From: Siphonodentalium dalli
Lineage: Eukaryota; Mollusca; Scaphopoda; Gadilida; Siphonodentaliidae
Assembly (NCBI GenBank): GCA_032622095.1
Contig: CP136063.1
Coordinates: forward strand, 217,385,982-217,449,981
Length of the DNA: 64,000 nucleotides
Reading direction: 5' to 3'
Made by a program: the position numbers and the translations under genes
Notes under the pieces: generated by a model
Databases searched by the model: none
What the model was told of the DNA's origin: nothing
Seen by the model: the letters and a program-made list of their open reading frames with translations, nothing else
Shown: positions 34,258 to 46,013 of the stretch, one piece after another
Layout: each line of letters opens with the position of its first letter
Numbering within the stretch: position 1 is the first letter of the stretch

Positions 34258-34612
34258 TAAAGTGATGTGAAACGGAGTTCCGCTGAGGTATTCAGAACTG
34301 AATAACAAATATTAATGCAAAAATTAGTTTTTTTCCCATAAATTTGAATTCCAATAGGCAGAAAACAGTGTCACTGTTATAAAAAAAAATTACATGCAGT
34401 GACCATGTTGGCAGAATCATTGCCGAAATATTTATGCCCAATAATTTGTCCCGAATATGGTAGTAAATATTTACATTTGTGCATAGTGTAAATGTTATAT
34501 TCTCTGAAATGCCGTTGTTGATGTGTTTTGAATATACGACAATCTCAGTTGATTGCAACATTCTTCCAGTGGAGATACTATTTGGATACTAATTCTCATC
34601 GGTTTTATTCTC
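34258..34612. repeat. Spaced duplication, unit 1
   Basis: GTGATGTGAAAC, TTACATGCAGTGACCATGTT, GGTAGTAAATATTTACATTT, GGAGATACTATTTGGATACT occur in the same order at 35450-35986. Both units run straight into a PBC element, so the duplicated block included at least part of PBC. Confidence 0.85.
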
Positions 34613-34991
34613 TTAAAGTCTTTCTACACTAAAGCTTCATTGATGAGTAGTTATCCCATAGGAAATGTTCAGATATTAAGTTCAACAAACAATTATCCAA
34701 ATGAATAATAGATCAATGCGATGTACACTTTTTAACCGTCTGGGATATTCTGTTTAGTACCGTACTGTAATGCCTTAAATAATCGAATCCTTAACCACAG
34801 CAGAATTATGGTTATTTTTCAGGATTTACTCGGAAATATGGCTTGTTGCCATTCATCCGAAAGCTCTCAGTGAGAGCTTTCTGATGAATGGCAACAAGCC
34901 ATATTTCCGAATAAATCCTGAAAAATTACCCATAATTCTGCTTTGGTTAAGGAGTTGATTATTTGGGGCATTACTGTATAGAAAGGGTTAA
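34613..34991. mobile_element. PBC element interrupted by PAL
   Basis: TTAAAGTCTTTCTACACTAA to AGAAAGGGTTAA. The PAL at 34765-34976 sits 15 bases from the right terminus. The central hairpin is partly deleted. Confidence 0.8.
34765..34976. mobile_element. PAL copy inside PBC, full length
   Basis: CTGTAATGCCTTAAATAATC to GGGGCATTACTG, TA flanks; arms meet at CTCTCAGTGAGAG. Confidence 0.9.
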
Positions 34992-35447
34992 ATACAGTGC
35001 TTGGAGCTTGTTGCAATTCTCCTTGGTTTAAGATTCTTACACTAATGAGAGAATGCGAGTCCCGTTGCTCTTCCTCTTGACATAACAAGGTGGCTGATAT
35101 ATTAAATTAATGCGGATTGTCTCCAATCTCCAACATCACACTTTTCATTTAAGTTGAACTTGAAAATCAATTTTTGTTCTCCTAATTGAAAAATTACCTG
35201 CATCGATTGTGTCAGACTTTATTCTGCTTCAGTGATATTAAAAAAAACGACATCAAATGACGATCATGAGTCAGACTTTAATCTAATCTCAGAACGCTCA
35301 AGTAAGCTCGTCCATGTTATCGTGACATGATTCCATTCAAAAGAATGTAGCAGCGTGGACAAATTGGAATATTCTTGATTTGGCGACATCTATAATAATT
35401 AATTAGAATTTTTTCACATTACCTTCTCTTAATTTTATTCAACAACA
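34992..35447. other. No gene or repeat recognised
   Basis: Sequence between the two units of the spaced duplication. Confidence 0.5.
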
Positions 35448-35449
35448 TT

Positions 35450-35986
35450 AAAGTGATGTTGAACACTCCATTGAGGTGTTGAGAACGGGAAAGCAAATAA
35501 TTTGTTATTTTCATAAATCTTATATACAAATGGCAGAAAAAAGCATCATTGTTATAAATGAATTACATGCAGTAACTATTGTTGGTGGAATTATTGGCGT
35601 ACAGTATTGTCCTAAATAATCGACCCCTAAACCACAGCAGAATTATGTGAAATTTTTCAGGATTTAGTTGGAAATATGGCTTGCTGCCATTCACCGGAAA
35701 GCTGTTGATGAATGACAACAAGCTATATTTCTGACTAAATCGTGAAAAATTTCCCATAATTCTGCTGCGGTTAAAGGGTCATATACTTCGGCCATTACTG
35801 TATGTTTATCACCCGAACAAGGTAGTAAATATTTACATTTGTGAGTAGTTCAACCATGGTGTTTTCTGAAATGGTATAGTCGTAGGAATTTGGACAATCT
35901 TAGCTCATTGCTTCATTCTTCCTATGGAGATAGTGTTTGGATACTAACATCTATTTTATTCACTGAAATAAGTCCAGAATATATCA
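35450..35986. repeat. Spaced duplication, unit 2, interrupted by PAL
   Basis: Counterpart of 34258-34612, with PAL 35602-35800 inserted between TGGAATTATTGGCG and GTTTATCACCCGAACAAG. Unit 1 has no PAL at the matching point, so that insertion came after the duplication. Confidence 0.85.
35602..35800. mobile_element. PAL copy, AAAGGGTCATATACTTCGG subfamily
   Basis: CAGTATTGTCCTAAATAATC to GGCCATTACTG, TA flanks. The loop region is shortened. Confidence 0.88.
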
Positions 35987-36365
35987 TTAACACTTTCTAT
36001 ACTAAATACTCATTGATGAGTAGTTATCCCATAGGAAATGTTCAGATAATAAGTTCAACGAACGATGTGAACATTTCTCTCCAATAAATAGGGCTGCAGT
36101 AATGCTCTAATTAATCGACCTCTTAACCAAAGCAGAATTATGGGTAACTTTTCAGGATTTAGTCGGAAATATGGCTTGTTGCCATTCATCGGAAAGCTCT
36201 CGGGGAGAGCTTTCCGATGAATGGCAACAAGCCATATTTTCGACTAAATCCTGAAAAGTTACCCATAATTCTGCTTTGGTTAAGAGGTCGATTAATTAGA
36301 GCATTACTGTACTTCTGCACTTTTATTATTTGTCGTCTGCTTTTATTTCCTGAACATCCCTACAG
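35987..36365. mobile_element. PBC element interrupted by PAL, right end lost
   Basis: TTAACACTTTCTATACTAAA, GAGTAGTTATCCCATAGGAA, central arm, PAL, then CTTCTGCACTTTTATTATTT, TGTCGTCTGC and TCCTGAACATCCCTACAG, where similarity stops. Confidence 0.75.
36097..36309. mobile_element. PAL copy inside PBC, full length
   Basis: CAGTAATGCTCTAATTAATC to AGAGCATTACTG; the arms meet at CTCTCGGGGAGAG and are almost perfectly complementary. Confidence 0.92.
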
Positions 36366-36518
36366 CAAAAGTCAAAAGCAAAATAGGTTTTGTAAAAATT
36401 AGCATGAAACCCTAAATACAAAAATTGGTGGTAACAGGTGTAGTGACAAATAGTAGAACCAAAACTATGATGATTTGCGAACTTAAAATCTTTGACACTA
36501 TTCACTATCTTTTATAAA

Positions 36519-36775
36519 ATTTTCTGTCCGAATTTTTGCCCTCATTTTGTATAAATTTCAGCCAATTGTTTATAATTCTTAAATACTATATTAAAATGAA
36601 AATTTGCAGTCTAAATCTAAAATTGCCACGTAAGTGTTTCAACAGTGCTGAGAGCGACCAATCAAATTTTCTGTCAGTCAATTTTTGCCCTCATTTTATA
36701 TACATTTCAGCTAATTGTTTATAATTCTTAAATCCTATATTAAAGTGAAAATTAGCAGTCTAAAAATAAAATAAA
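36519..36775. repeat. Tandem duplication, ~145-bp unit
   Basis: TTTTTGCCCTCATTTTGTAT, CCAATTGTTTATAATTCTTA and GAAAATTTGCAGTCTAAA recur about 145 bases later as TTTTTGCCCTCATTTTATAT, CTAATTGTTTATAATTCTTA and GAAAATTAGCAGTCTAAA. The repeats are diverged, so not very recent. Confidence 0.85.
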
Positions 36776-38530
36776 ATTGTCATGACATCAACAGTGGAGA
36801 GAGAGATCAATCAGTACATAGAAATCCAACTCTCAATTCCAAGCTTACATTAGTTACGATAATGGCACACAATAAAACCACCCATGATTGATTCAACATT
36901 ACATCTCACTCCATTCTCGTAAAAATATTTACATACAGGTAGCGGGGTATGTCCAGGATAGTCATTAAGTAGTCCTGGAACCCCTCACCTGTTTGTATTT
37001 ATCCTCATATTTTGGTTTACTACCCCAAATCAGTGCCTCGCATGTGTGCGACGAATGTAAATATGATTACGCCTCTCTGCAGGGGAAGCAAGCCTGATTG
37101 ATATTCTGCTAAAGTGTTTAAGCCCGGTGTGTTTTTTCCACCATCATGTGTATTTGGCAGACACATTACTATTTCTCGAGGGTAATTCGATTCATTTCTA
37201 ATTCCTCTGAGTCACACGTCTATTAGTTGGGTATAATAATTTGTCCTGCTTCAGTCAATTTCTTCCTTCTCTCTTCTGTGTGTTCAAAACTTGAGCTGCC
37301 ATTAGTTATAAAACTGTCTATAGCATCGCAGGACAGCTGCTATCGGTGCTATCTATCAGCTTTGATATAACACTGAACATTACTGCTCTAAGAAATCTTG
37401 GTTCTATCAGAGGTATCATCATTGCCACCTCAAATCATCACCCACTACGCAAGGTAAGTGTTATTTTATCAAACATCTCACTTCCTCAAAACACAAATTG
37501 GGTGTGGCGTGTTTTGACAGCTTTTCGACATTTGTTTTATCATAAAATTTCACCTCTGTCGGATCAACTCAGATGATCTAAAAGATGTCCTACCAGCCAG
37601 GCTTATTCCCACAATTCCACTCTCCAGCGGGGCTCGAGAAATCAATGAATTCACTCTATATCGGCTGTCCTGCCTTCGTGTTATTGGCAACTTGTGACAG
37701 TTTCTCATAAACCATGCGACTACACTGCCGCTCTCATACATATGTAAAGTGACAGCATTGGTATGCTTTGCCGGGTAGTAAAGTGTGTTTCATCTTTGTG
37801 AAGTATTCAATGGCTCAGCGATCTGGAATGACACATACATAACGCAGGCTGTCTTGTTCACTGAGCTGTCACAGCTAGTATACTATACAGTACCGGGCCA
37901 CTATAGCCCTCTCTACCGTCCTCTTCACACCTTTGCTGGTCACCTGTTTCTCGGACTCTTAGAACTGATCTTCTGCCGCGAGACTTCTACTCTCTGTTTA
38001 TCATAGGTGATTTCCTTCATCTTCAAGTTTCATTTCAGTATATGTAAGTACATGTGATATGACTCATGTGATTATTTCTACACTAAATCTTGATATCCTT
38101 TAGAAATGACTTTATACTAGGATTCAGGAAGTGTCACAAGTGCTTATCTCATTTATCTATATATCTTCAGTTTATTCTTATGTTAAAGCAAAGCAGCTCA
38201 AGTGTTCTCTTGTTATATTTCCTGTCAACAAGTCACTATAAATATCCCTTGACTCATGTCATGTGAACATTTGAAGTGTCGTTTATGATAGATGTCGGGA
38301 TGTCTCCCCCTGTTTGTAATTTTGACAGGGGCTGGGAAATGATATTGGAATTTCTAAGAACACTTTTGGGATTATTTAAATTTACTTGATTTGGATTAAT
38401 AATGAACTGAACTTGAATCAACATAATCAAGATATCAAGCTTTGTAAACTGTAAATTTAATGCATATATAATTGTGGAGAGAGAAAATATTAACACAGAA
38501 TTCCAACTGATTTTGAAGAAATTTTAATGA
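36776..38530. other. Relatively repeat-free stretch; strong donor-like site at 37454
   Basis: The longest stretch between 20 and 47 kb without any of the named elements. CGCAAG then GTAAGTG at 37451-37460 is a near-ideal 5' splice site. The frame before it is open from about 37346 but has no ATG there. It could be the end of a non-coding 5' exon, an unrecognised exon or chance. Confidence 0.35.
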
Positions 38531-38612
38531 TCGTTGGTTGAACTTATTATCTGAACATTTCCTATAAAGGGAACTACTCGCCAATATTATGAGTATTTAG
38601 TAAAGAAAGGGT
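38531..38612. mobile_element. PBC half element
   Basis: GTTGAACTTATTATCTGAAC, GGGAACTACTCGCC and GAGTATTTAGTAAAGAAAGG: one arm and terminus only. Confidence 0.7.
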
Positions 38613-38801
38613 TGAAGGCAAACAGCTCAAATGCTTTCTCATTTAATTTCCTGTCAACTCATGTCCATATAAAGGTCTCACATCTCATGCAAACATTTAT
38701 TTAAAACACACTGGTCATTTCAAGCTTGTATACTATTAAAATGATATAATGTAATATTTATTACATAATATAATTATTTATATATATTTATAGACAATAA
38801 T

Positions 38802-38832
<31 letters not shown>

Positions 38833-39694
38833 ATTAAGTAGACGGAATATAAAAATAGATTTTCAACTAATTTGATGAGATTTTGTGGAGGAGTTATAAT
38901 TTACTATACTGTGAGATGATATATGCTATGTTTGAAATTTGCATGTGTCTAAAATCTTGAACATGAGCAAAGCTCTATATATAAAGTCTGGCAGTTCGTG
39001 AGCGACTGACTAGCTCTGTTAGAACAGTCGGGTTCACAAACTAGCATGTGTCCTGCCTTCAGAATCATTACATACTGTGGTATGGGGATATAAAATTATG
39101 TTCAGTCTTCTTATCGATCTATTTGCATTGTCTCAACTATAAAATGTTCAATAAATCTAGAAACATCATGTTTTTCTGGGTAGCATACCAAACAGTAGTT
39201 AGGGTATATTTATTGTCCAAATCCAGATCCGAGGATTGTTTCAATGTTTAAAATTTGAATAAACACAGGCCCTGTGCAGTAAATTGTTTCGAGATATATT
39301 CAAATGGAAAACAAATATTTGAAAAAACTTAACTAATTTGAAAGGTTGATTAATATATTCAATTTGTCTTTTGTTCATAAAGGATACAGGCCTGGGACTT
39401 TCAAAATTATGATTATATATTGATAGGGAGCTCTACTGAAATATAAAATTCCATATGACACTGTCTCTTAATTCTAACAGAGAGATGTGCAGGTTTCACA
39501 TTTTGAAAAAATTTGCAATAAATAAAAACATCTGTTGCTTGTATACTTCAGAAAATATTGTGAACTGTTCAGTAACTTAGTAAACTGGAATAGTTACTTT
39601 TAATGGGAATTTACATGGGAAACCCCTGTATATAAAGAAAGAGCTATATCAGTTAAGAAACAACCCACATTTACCAACAAATATATATCATCTA
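38613..39694. other. No gene; AT microsatellite at about 38814-38829
   Basis: AT-rich sequence with TATATA-rich 38740-38830. Nothing else supported. Confidence 0.5.
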
Positions 39695-39859
39695 CAGCAA
39701 TACTCTAAATAATCGACTCCTTAACCACAGCAGAATTATGCGTAACTTTTCAGGATGGCTTTTCCGATGAATGGCAACAAGCCATATTTCCAACTAAATC
39801 CTGAAAAGTTACCCATAATTCGGCTGTGGTGAAGGATTCAATTATTTAGAGCATTTCTG
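39695..39859. mobile_element. PAL copy, left arm shortened
   Basis: CAGCAATACTCTAAATAATC to AGAGCATTTCTG, TA flanks. The left arm jumps from TTTTCAGGAT to GGCTTTTCCGATG. Confidence 0.88.
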
Positions 39860-41321
39860 TATGTCTATCCTTTTGAGTCTGCTTGACCAGCTTTCACTTT
39901 TATAGAAATTTATATTCCCCAGGGCAAATGCCCAGTGAAATGACAAAATGATTGAATATTACTGGAGCTCTATTAAACAGGTATAAAGTCCTTGGGAAGC
40001 AGGTGGTCAGCTATTAAAGTCATCTTTATTGGTTACCACATGGTCAGACCAGTAATTATCTGTAACCAGTTCCTCAGATCATAAATCAATATTACCCCTC
40101 CTCCAGGTCTGCACCTGCTTAATATTAAAGTCATCCAGTAGGTGGTTAAAACTGAAATATGCTTCTGTGTTATAAATTGTTCACTCAGAGAATCTGCAAT
40201 TCCCTAGAACTCCTCGAATTGGATAATAATTTATTTCCCTTAAAATTTCCTTCAATTTATATGGGGGTTGAACAGTAATGAACCCTTCTATACATTTCAT
40301 TGAATTTTCTAAATAATTAGTGTAATAATATTTTTATTTCCAATTCCAAACAATAACATAATATACAAATGAAAATAGAAGTGATAACAAATGGAAAAGC
40401 GGATCAGATAGCAAGCCCAAGGGCTTGGATGAAGTCATCTCCCCTTTGGCTGCATACCCCATCCCCTATAAGTGAGTGAGGGGGGCAGATCAGGCGGGAA
40501 GTGGAAATAATGGTTTTTGAAGAATGGGAGATATATAACGGAATTTGAGATAGGCGTAGAAGAAGGAAGAAGATTGTGTTCACTATAGCAGTATGGAGAA
40601 ACAGAAAAAAGAGAGATATCTTTGAAATGATCATTGGGCAAATATACTGAAGTAATGACTCAAAGGAGCTCTCCAAATCCCACCAACAGTCATCCGTCCC
40701 CAGCCCTCAACCCCAACAGTCATCCAGCCCCAAAATTCACCCCACCCCCCCCCCCAAACCCACCCATCCCAAAACACCTGACCCCAACAGTCATCCCTCA
40801 ATCCCCCCCCCCCCCCACTCACCCCATCACATTTATATCTGATTTTGAATGCTTTGTTCAATGATATATAATATTGCTATCACCAAATTTGAACGCACAG
40901 ACACTATTTTTGACTTTAATCAAGCCACGTAGTCCTTGCAGTTAATATAATTATTGCAGTAAATATAATTATAGCTTTCCACTTTGTTAAGATTTCAGGT
41001 CAAATAAAACTATTTTCTCATTATACCAGATTATACACACAATTTCCATCCAAATGAATAACTCCAGTTAAACGAGGCATGATGCCCCCAGGCAATATTT
41101 TCCACTACAGTTGTTTACCACAACCTTAGAAGCACCCAACCAGGAAGTAGTCACTAGTCCTGGTCAAATGATTTTGCTATACTGTTGTGTGTTAACATAT
41201 GCCTATGATGTTGGTAGAACAATGGAATGCTGTTTAGAAAAAGTACTGATATTGTCATCTCAAATTGTCATTTTCAAGGTCTTTAGGTAATTGAATTATA
41301 GAAAAGGCAAATATATACATG
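39860..41321. other. No gene; C-rich simple/tandem repeat at 40683-40816
   Basis: CCCCAACAGTCATCC-type units occur three times among C runs (40683-40816). Long proline- or glycine-rich frames over this tract on both strands are compositional. The remainder is unique-looking. Confidence 0.55.
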
Positions 41322-41382
41322 GATGCATTGGCACAGGGTCTTGAATGTTGCGCCATCACAGCTCCCATCATGAAAGGGTTAA
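41322..41382. mobile_element. PBB right-terminal fragment
   Basis: GATGCATTGGCACAGGGTCT, TTGAATGTTGCGCCATCACA and CATGAAAGGGTTAA. It lies about 100 bases left of a complete PBB. Confidence 0.75.
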
Positions 41383-41484
41383 TTAGATATCATCAAAAAT
41401 ATTTTACCAATAGCTATACATATTATTTTAAAGATGCCCCACCAAATTTCGTCAATTTAGTTAAATTAGTCAAAAGTTTCTTAG

Positions 41485-41740
41485 TTAACCCTTTCATGAC
41501 TGGAGCTTCCTGAATGTTTGTGTAAACCCTGTGCCAATGCATTCTCTTATATATGTGAGTCGACCATAGGTTTGCCTCTTGTATAGAGAATGCATTGCAT
41601 TGGCCTAACAATTGATAAAAAAAATGATAAAAAATTGTTAGATTGTTAGGCCAATGCATTCTCTTATTCTCTCATATATGCGAGTCGACCATAGTGTTTT
41701 TAATGTTGCGCTAGAGCAGCTCCCGTCATGAAAGGGTTAA
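41485..41740. mobile_element. PBB element, TTAA to TTAA
   Basis: TTAACCCTTTCATGACTGGA to CGTCATGAAAGGGTTAA. Its hairpins have the GAGTCGACCATAGG loop typical of PBA rather than the CTCCCTATGGGAG loop usual in PBB, and the linker is an AATTGATAAAAAAAATGAT repeat. This looks like a PBA/PBB hybrid. Confidence 0.85.
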
Positions 41741-42702
41741 CTTTGAGACTGAACTTACAAGGCAAATAAATAAGCAAAATAATATCTGCTATCACCATCA
41801 TTCACATGACACAAACATCGCGAAAATACTCAAAAGAATCCATCATTTTGCGTTGAAAATGAGAATAAAAGATCACAATTGAAAAAGCTCTTTATAAACG
41901 CTTTTGGACGACAGAAGCATAGACGCTCATTATAAGAGACGTTCATTGGAATTTTTGCCACGCTGAATAAAATTCAATGCATGTTAAAACATCCTCTTTT
42001 GAATGTAACTATCTTGCCATGAAACCTATTAAATTAGCAGGACCCACTAGCACTATAGCAAGACCAGTTGACATGGCTTTGTAACAGTTCAAACGACCAG
42101 CATCAGTCAATTGAGGTCATAATCAGAATACCAGCAAGCCACCATAGTTGCATTGGGGCTTCAGCGACTTGTAATTCTCTGTAATGTATGGGACTGTCCT
42201 AATGGAGAAATTGATGTCCCCGGCACAAAGTTCTGGTCAGACCTTTTAATTTAATAAACAAAGTGATTGTTTTATTCCCAGGTGGTCCGCGGAATTAATG
42301 ACTTTCTCGCAGATCCAGTAGAATTTTCCTGTCCTAACATTGATCAGATTGGTGGAGCTAACAAAACCATTACATGCTGCCATTACAGGCTAATATATTT
42401 GCAATAATGTTACAGCCTTGTTTAGATGGATCTTTTTTTATGCACTGATCTTTGTCTTCAATTTGCTAATGAGTTTTGGGACGTCATTTCTGGATAAAAG
42501 GGTGCTGGGGTCTTCTGTAATGCAACACTTACCACATACATATTACGTGTAACTTTTTTTAAACACATCTTCGTATTTTAAACTTATTATCCCTGAAAGA
42601 ACATACATATAGTTAATATTATCCTCGCACATTTCCAATAGCACTTCAATCAAGTTTTTCATAAACCACCCAGTTGCAGCAATCTATCTGTCTGGAAATA
42701 GT
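41741..42702. other. No gene or repeat recognised
   Basis: Unique-looking sequence. Confidence 0.5.
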
Positions 42703-42811
42703 TTGACATTTGCTGAATGAGTCCACAGCAGGTGAATTTAGTGACGCTATATCCTAACGGTGGTTTAAATACTGTCACCAAATTCACCCTCGGGGGAACC
42801 TCATTCAAGGC
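42703..42811. mobile_element. DHP single hairpin
   Basis: TTTGACATTTGCTGAATGAG, AGCAGGTGAATTTAGTGACG, CTGTCACCAAATTCACCCTC and GGGAACCTCATTC: the left hairpin only. Confidence 0.75.
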
Positions 42812-42828
42812 ATTTATGACCTAGGAAT

Positions 42829-43001
42829 CCTAGACCCGGATTTTATCACAGCGATAACTTCATGCTATATACTCATGTTTGTAGGCTGGGAAAACCTAGA
42901 CCCGTAGTTGCTCATAGCTATAACTTCATGTTGTATACTCGTGTATGTGGCCTGGGAAACCTAGACCCTTAGTTGATCATAGCGATAATCTTGGAAAATC
43001 G
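42829..43001. repeat. Tandem repeat, 65-66-bp unit, ~2.6 copies
   Basis: Units begin CCTAGACCCG at 42829, 42895 and 42960. Shared phrases are CATAGCTATAACTTCATG, TATACTCGTGT and GGCTGGGAAA. The third unit is truncated. Not coding. Confidence 0.85.
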
Positions 43002-43508
43002 AGACATGAATAGACCGTAAAGAAATTCAAGATTTGGCCTGACAATTACTAACACCCACATACATTCTTTTTAGACGGTTGAGGTACTTACCTGCATAGA
43101 CCAATCTATCAATGGACGGCAAGTAAATAGAGTGAGAGCACGATTAGGTCACTCAATAAATTTACACAAAGCCATGCGATTGAATAGGCAGAATTATAAT
43201 AACTATTTGTAACAATGATGGGTAAACATAGTGAAGGAATCTATTCAAATTTTATTACAGGTCTCCGCTTTGAATATACGCCCGCCACAATTGCACGCTA
43301 CGTCCGCAGAAGATTTATCTGAGTCAATAGTACTGATTTAACATGTGTACTCACTGAATTTTGCTGTAAAAGGAAAGAGTGTGAAAGGAAATCCGATTAG
43401 CTCAAAAAATTAGGTCAGAAGGATCGAATTGACTTGTCATCTTAAGACACATACCTACGTTTTTATCAAGAATGATATTCTTGTTCTGACAGAAATACAA
43501 CCATGCTT
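43002..43508. other. No gene or repeat recognised
   Basis: Unique-looking sequence. Confidence 0.5.
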
Positions 43509-43799
43509 GACAACGTGTTGACTGCCGACTTCCATTAGAGTAATGCCCTAAATAATCGACTCCTTAACCACAGTAGAATTATGGGTAACTTTTCAGGATT
43601 TAGTCGGAAATATGGCTTGTTGCCATTCATCAGAAAGCTCTCAGTGAGAGCTTTCCGATGAATGGCAACAAGCCATATTTCCGACTAAATCCTGAAAAGT
43701 TACCCATAATTCTGTTGTGGTTAAGGAGTCGATTATTTAGGACATTACTGTACATGCAAAAAGTATGAGATAACTCATAGTCGGCAGTCAAAGTGTTAA
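43509..43799. mobile_element. PBD (short TTAA palindrome) interrupted by PAL
   Basis: GTGTTGACTGCCGACT on the left faces AGTCGGCAGTCAAAGTG then TTAA on the right. The shared middle AAAAAGTATGAGATAACTC also occurs in the uninterrupted copy at 51228-51304. Confidence 0.75.
43538..43750. mobile_element. PAL copy inside PBD, full length
   Basis: GAGTAATGCCCTAAATAATC to GGACATTACTG, TA flanks; intact arms meeting at CTCTCAGTGAGAG. Confidence 0.9.
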
Positions 43800-44082
43800 T
43801 TAATTAGCTTGCATTCATACTTACTAGGGATATTTTTTAAGCAGAATATTTTTGTGCACATGACCCACTTTCTACAGTGTTTGTAATATCCACCTTTTAG
43901 AACATTCTTCTCTATCAGGGATAGTTTCTAGGCTCCAGTGTTACATCATTGGTTATGACTGAAGGCAGCAATTCTATGTAATCCCATCTTGGATGTGCAT
44001 AAAAGTTGTCAAATGAATCCCCATTCACGGGACAAATCCCTTTAAAATCTCTATTTAGCAGCTCTTTCATCGACATACCATC

Positions 44083-44454
44083 AAGCCAGGATATAGTATG
44101 TCTGACATTTGCAGAATGAGGTCCCCAAAGTGTAAATTTAGTGATGCTATCCTGCAAGGTGGGCTAGCAGCACCAAATGAGATTGAAGTTGGTGATGTTC
44201 ACACATTATTCACCTCGATTATGCATTTTATCTTCTGCAAATTAGGGGATATAGAAACTGAACAGAAGGGAAAAAATAACTAAAAACAAACTTAATTTAA
44301 GACTAAAGATACTTACCAGAAGATGAGCCCAAGCAGAATGAGGTCCCCAATGGATGAATTCGATGATGCTAGCCCACTATAGAGGACTAACATCACTAAA
44401 TTCACCCTCTGGGGACCTCATTCTGCATATGACAGACACACTATTTCCAGGCTT
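44083..44454. mobile_element. DHP element, left hairpin partly deleted
   Basis: CAAGCCAGGATATAGTATGT, GCAGAATGAGGTCCCC, then a jump from GCAGCACCAAATGAG into the central TGGTGATGTTCACA segment. The right hairpin and CTATTTCCAGGCTTG are complete. Confidence 0.82.
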
Positions 44455-44659
44455 GCGTTCCTTGGGCACTGACTGTCATCTTGATTCAAAATATTGATGG
44501 CTGCACTGATATCTCTTTGAGATATATTAAACTGCCAATTTTATGCTGCTGATCAATATGTTCATTGCCACGACAACTGTTGCCTTTCATTATGTCTTCT
44601 CTGGAGTTATAATGAAGTTAGAATGGAACCTCATCAAAACTGTCTGTCACATAGAAATT

Positions 44660-45090
44660 GTGTGTCTGACATTTGTAGAATGAGGTCCCCAGAGGGTGAA
44701 TTTAGTGATGCTACCCTGCACAGCGGGCTAGATTTACCAAATTCACCCTCTGGGGACCTCATTCTGTTTTAGCCTCATCTTCTGGGAAGTATATATAGTC
44801 TCAAATTAACATTGTTTTTATTACTATTTCCTTTCTGTTCAGTTTCTATATTTACTAATTTACAGAAGATAAAATTTATAATTGAGGTGACTAATTGGTG
44901 AACATCACCAACTTAAACTGGGGAACTTCAATCTGGTCCTAGGTCTCCAATAGCAGTTGAGGCCTAAGCAGAATGAGGTTCCCAGAGGGTGCATTTTGTG
45001 ACGCTAGCACTCCGTTTGGGATAGCGTCACTACTTTTCACTCTCTGGGGACCTCATTCTGCAAATGGCAGACACACTATTTCCAGGTTTG
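44660..45090. mobile_element. DHP element, full length, centre inverted
   Basis: TTGTGTGTCTGACATTTGTA to ACACTATTTCCAGGTTT. The centre reads GGTGAACATCACCAACTTAA, in the opposite direction to 14609 and 17997. Flanks TGTCACAT and GGTCACAT agree at 7 of 8, a likely target duplication. Confidence 0.82.
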
Positions 45091-45878
45091 GTCACATTTC
45101 TCCGACTGCCTAGAATGTGTGCATCTGTTATGTGTCGGCTGTTGAGTATATTATCAATACATTCAATTGAGTATGCATCAATTTATGTAGCCCCATGCTG
45201 CGAGGAAATGAGGCATTAGGCAATTTTTTTTGTATTATTGGGTTTAGGCTTTCAATGAATTGGAAGAGAAACCAAGTTGGGGGGGGGGGGGGGGTGGGGC
45301 AGCAGGGTTTAGTTTGTGATGGGTGTTTTTTCTCCACAACTTATGGTGGAATATGTGACAAATAAAAAAGTCACTTTTTACTCCATATAATTGATGGGGT
45401 TAATGTTAAGACTTGCAAAAGGAAATTATTCTAAAATAGTATTTAGCCAAAACTCTGGAAGTCCAAATGACCTATTAAGAAATATTATTACCCCATAATT
45501 TATTTTTCCTGAACACTGAAACAGAGTATATAATAAATAAATATAGTAAATAAACTCCTGGATATTTCGCTGTGACTGTCCCCCAAACCTGGTATAAAGC
45601 TGTGGGCTGTCATGCAGTGCCTATAAACAAAGTATTAAGAGACGTTCCAAAGTTTAAATTTAAAATTCTCTAACATGGAATTTAAAAATGTAAGACTAAA
45701 AGGTTTATTGTGATTTGCTGTTAACATTTATTTTGGGAATTTCAAATTTCTGCAGATATCATCCTTGTGAAGCTGTCCCATGGCCAGACCAGGAAGTCAT
45801 CAAATATCTTGACTGTCGACAACATTGTAATTGATATGAAATTCACTCCTGAACCTTTCCTCACATAATCTTTTTGTT
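45091..45878. other. No gene; G16 tract at 45279-45294
   Basis: Unique-looking AT-rich sequence apart from the homopolymer. Confidence 0.5.
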
Positions 45879-46013
45879 AGAAATATGGCTTGTTGCCATT
45901 CATCGGAAAGCTCTCACTGAGAACTTTCCGATGAATGGCTTTTCCGACTAAATCCTGAAAAGTTATCCATAATTCTTCTATGGTTAAGGAGTCGATTATT
46001 TAGAGCATTACTG
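45879..46013. mobile_element. PAL copy, left two-thirds of the left arm missing
   Basis: Starts at AGAAATATGGCTTGTTGCC and ends AGAGCATTACTG. The right arm also lacks CAACAAGCCATA. Confidence 0.85.

Noticed and set aside
40404-40864. Proline- and glycine-rich frames on both strands
   Set aside because: Pure consequence of C-run and CCCCAACAGTCATCC repeats.
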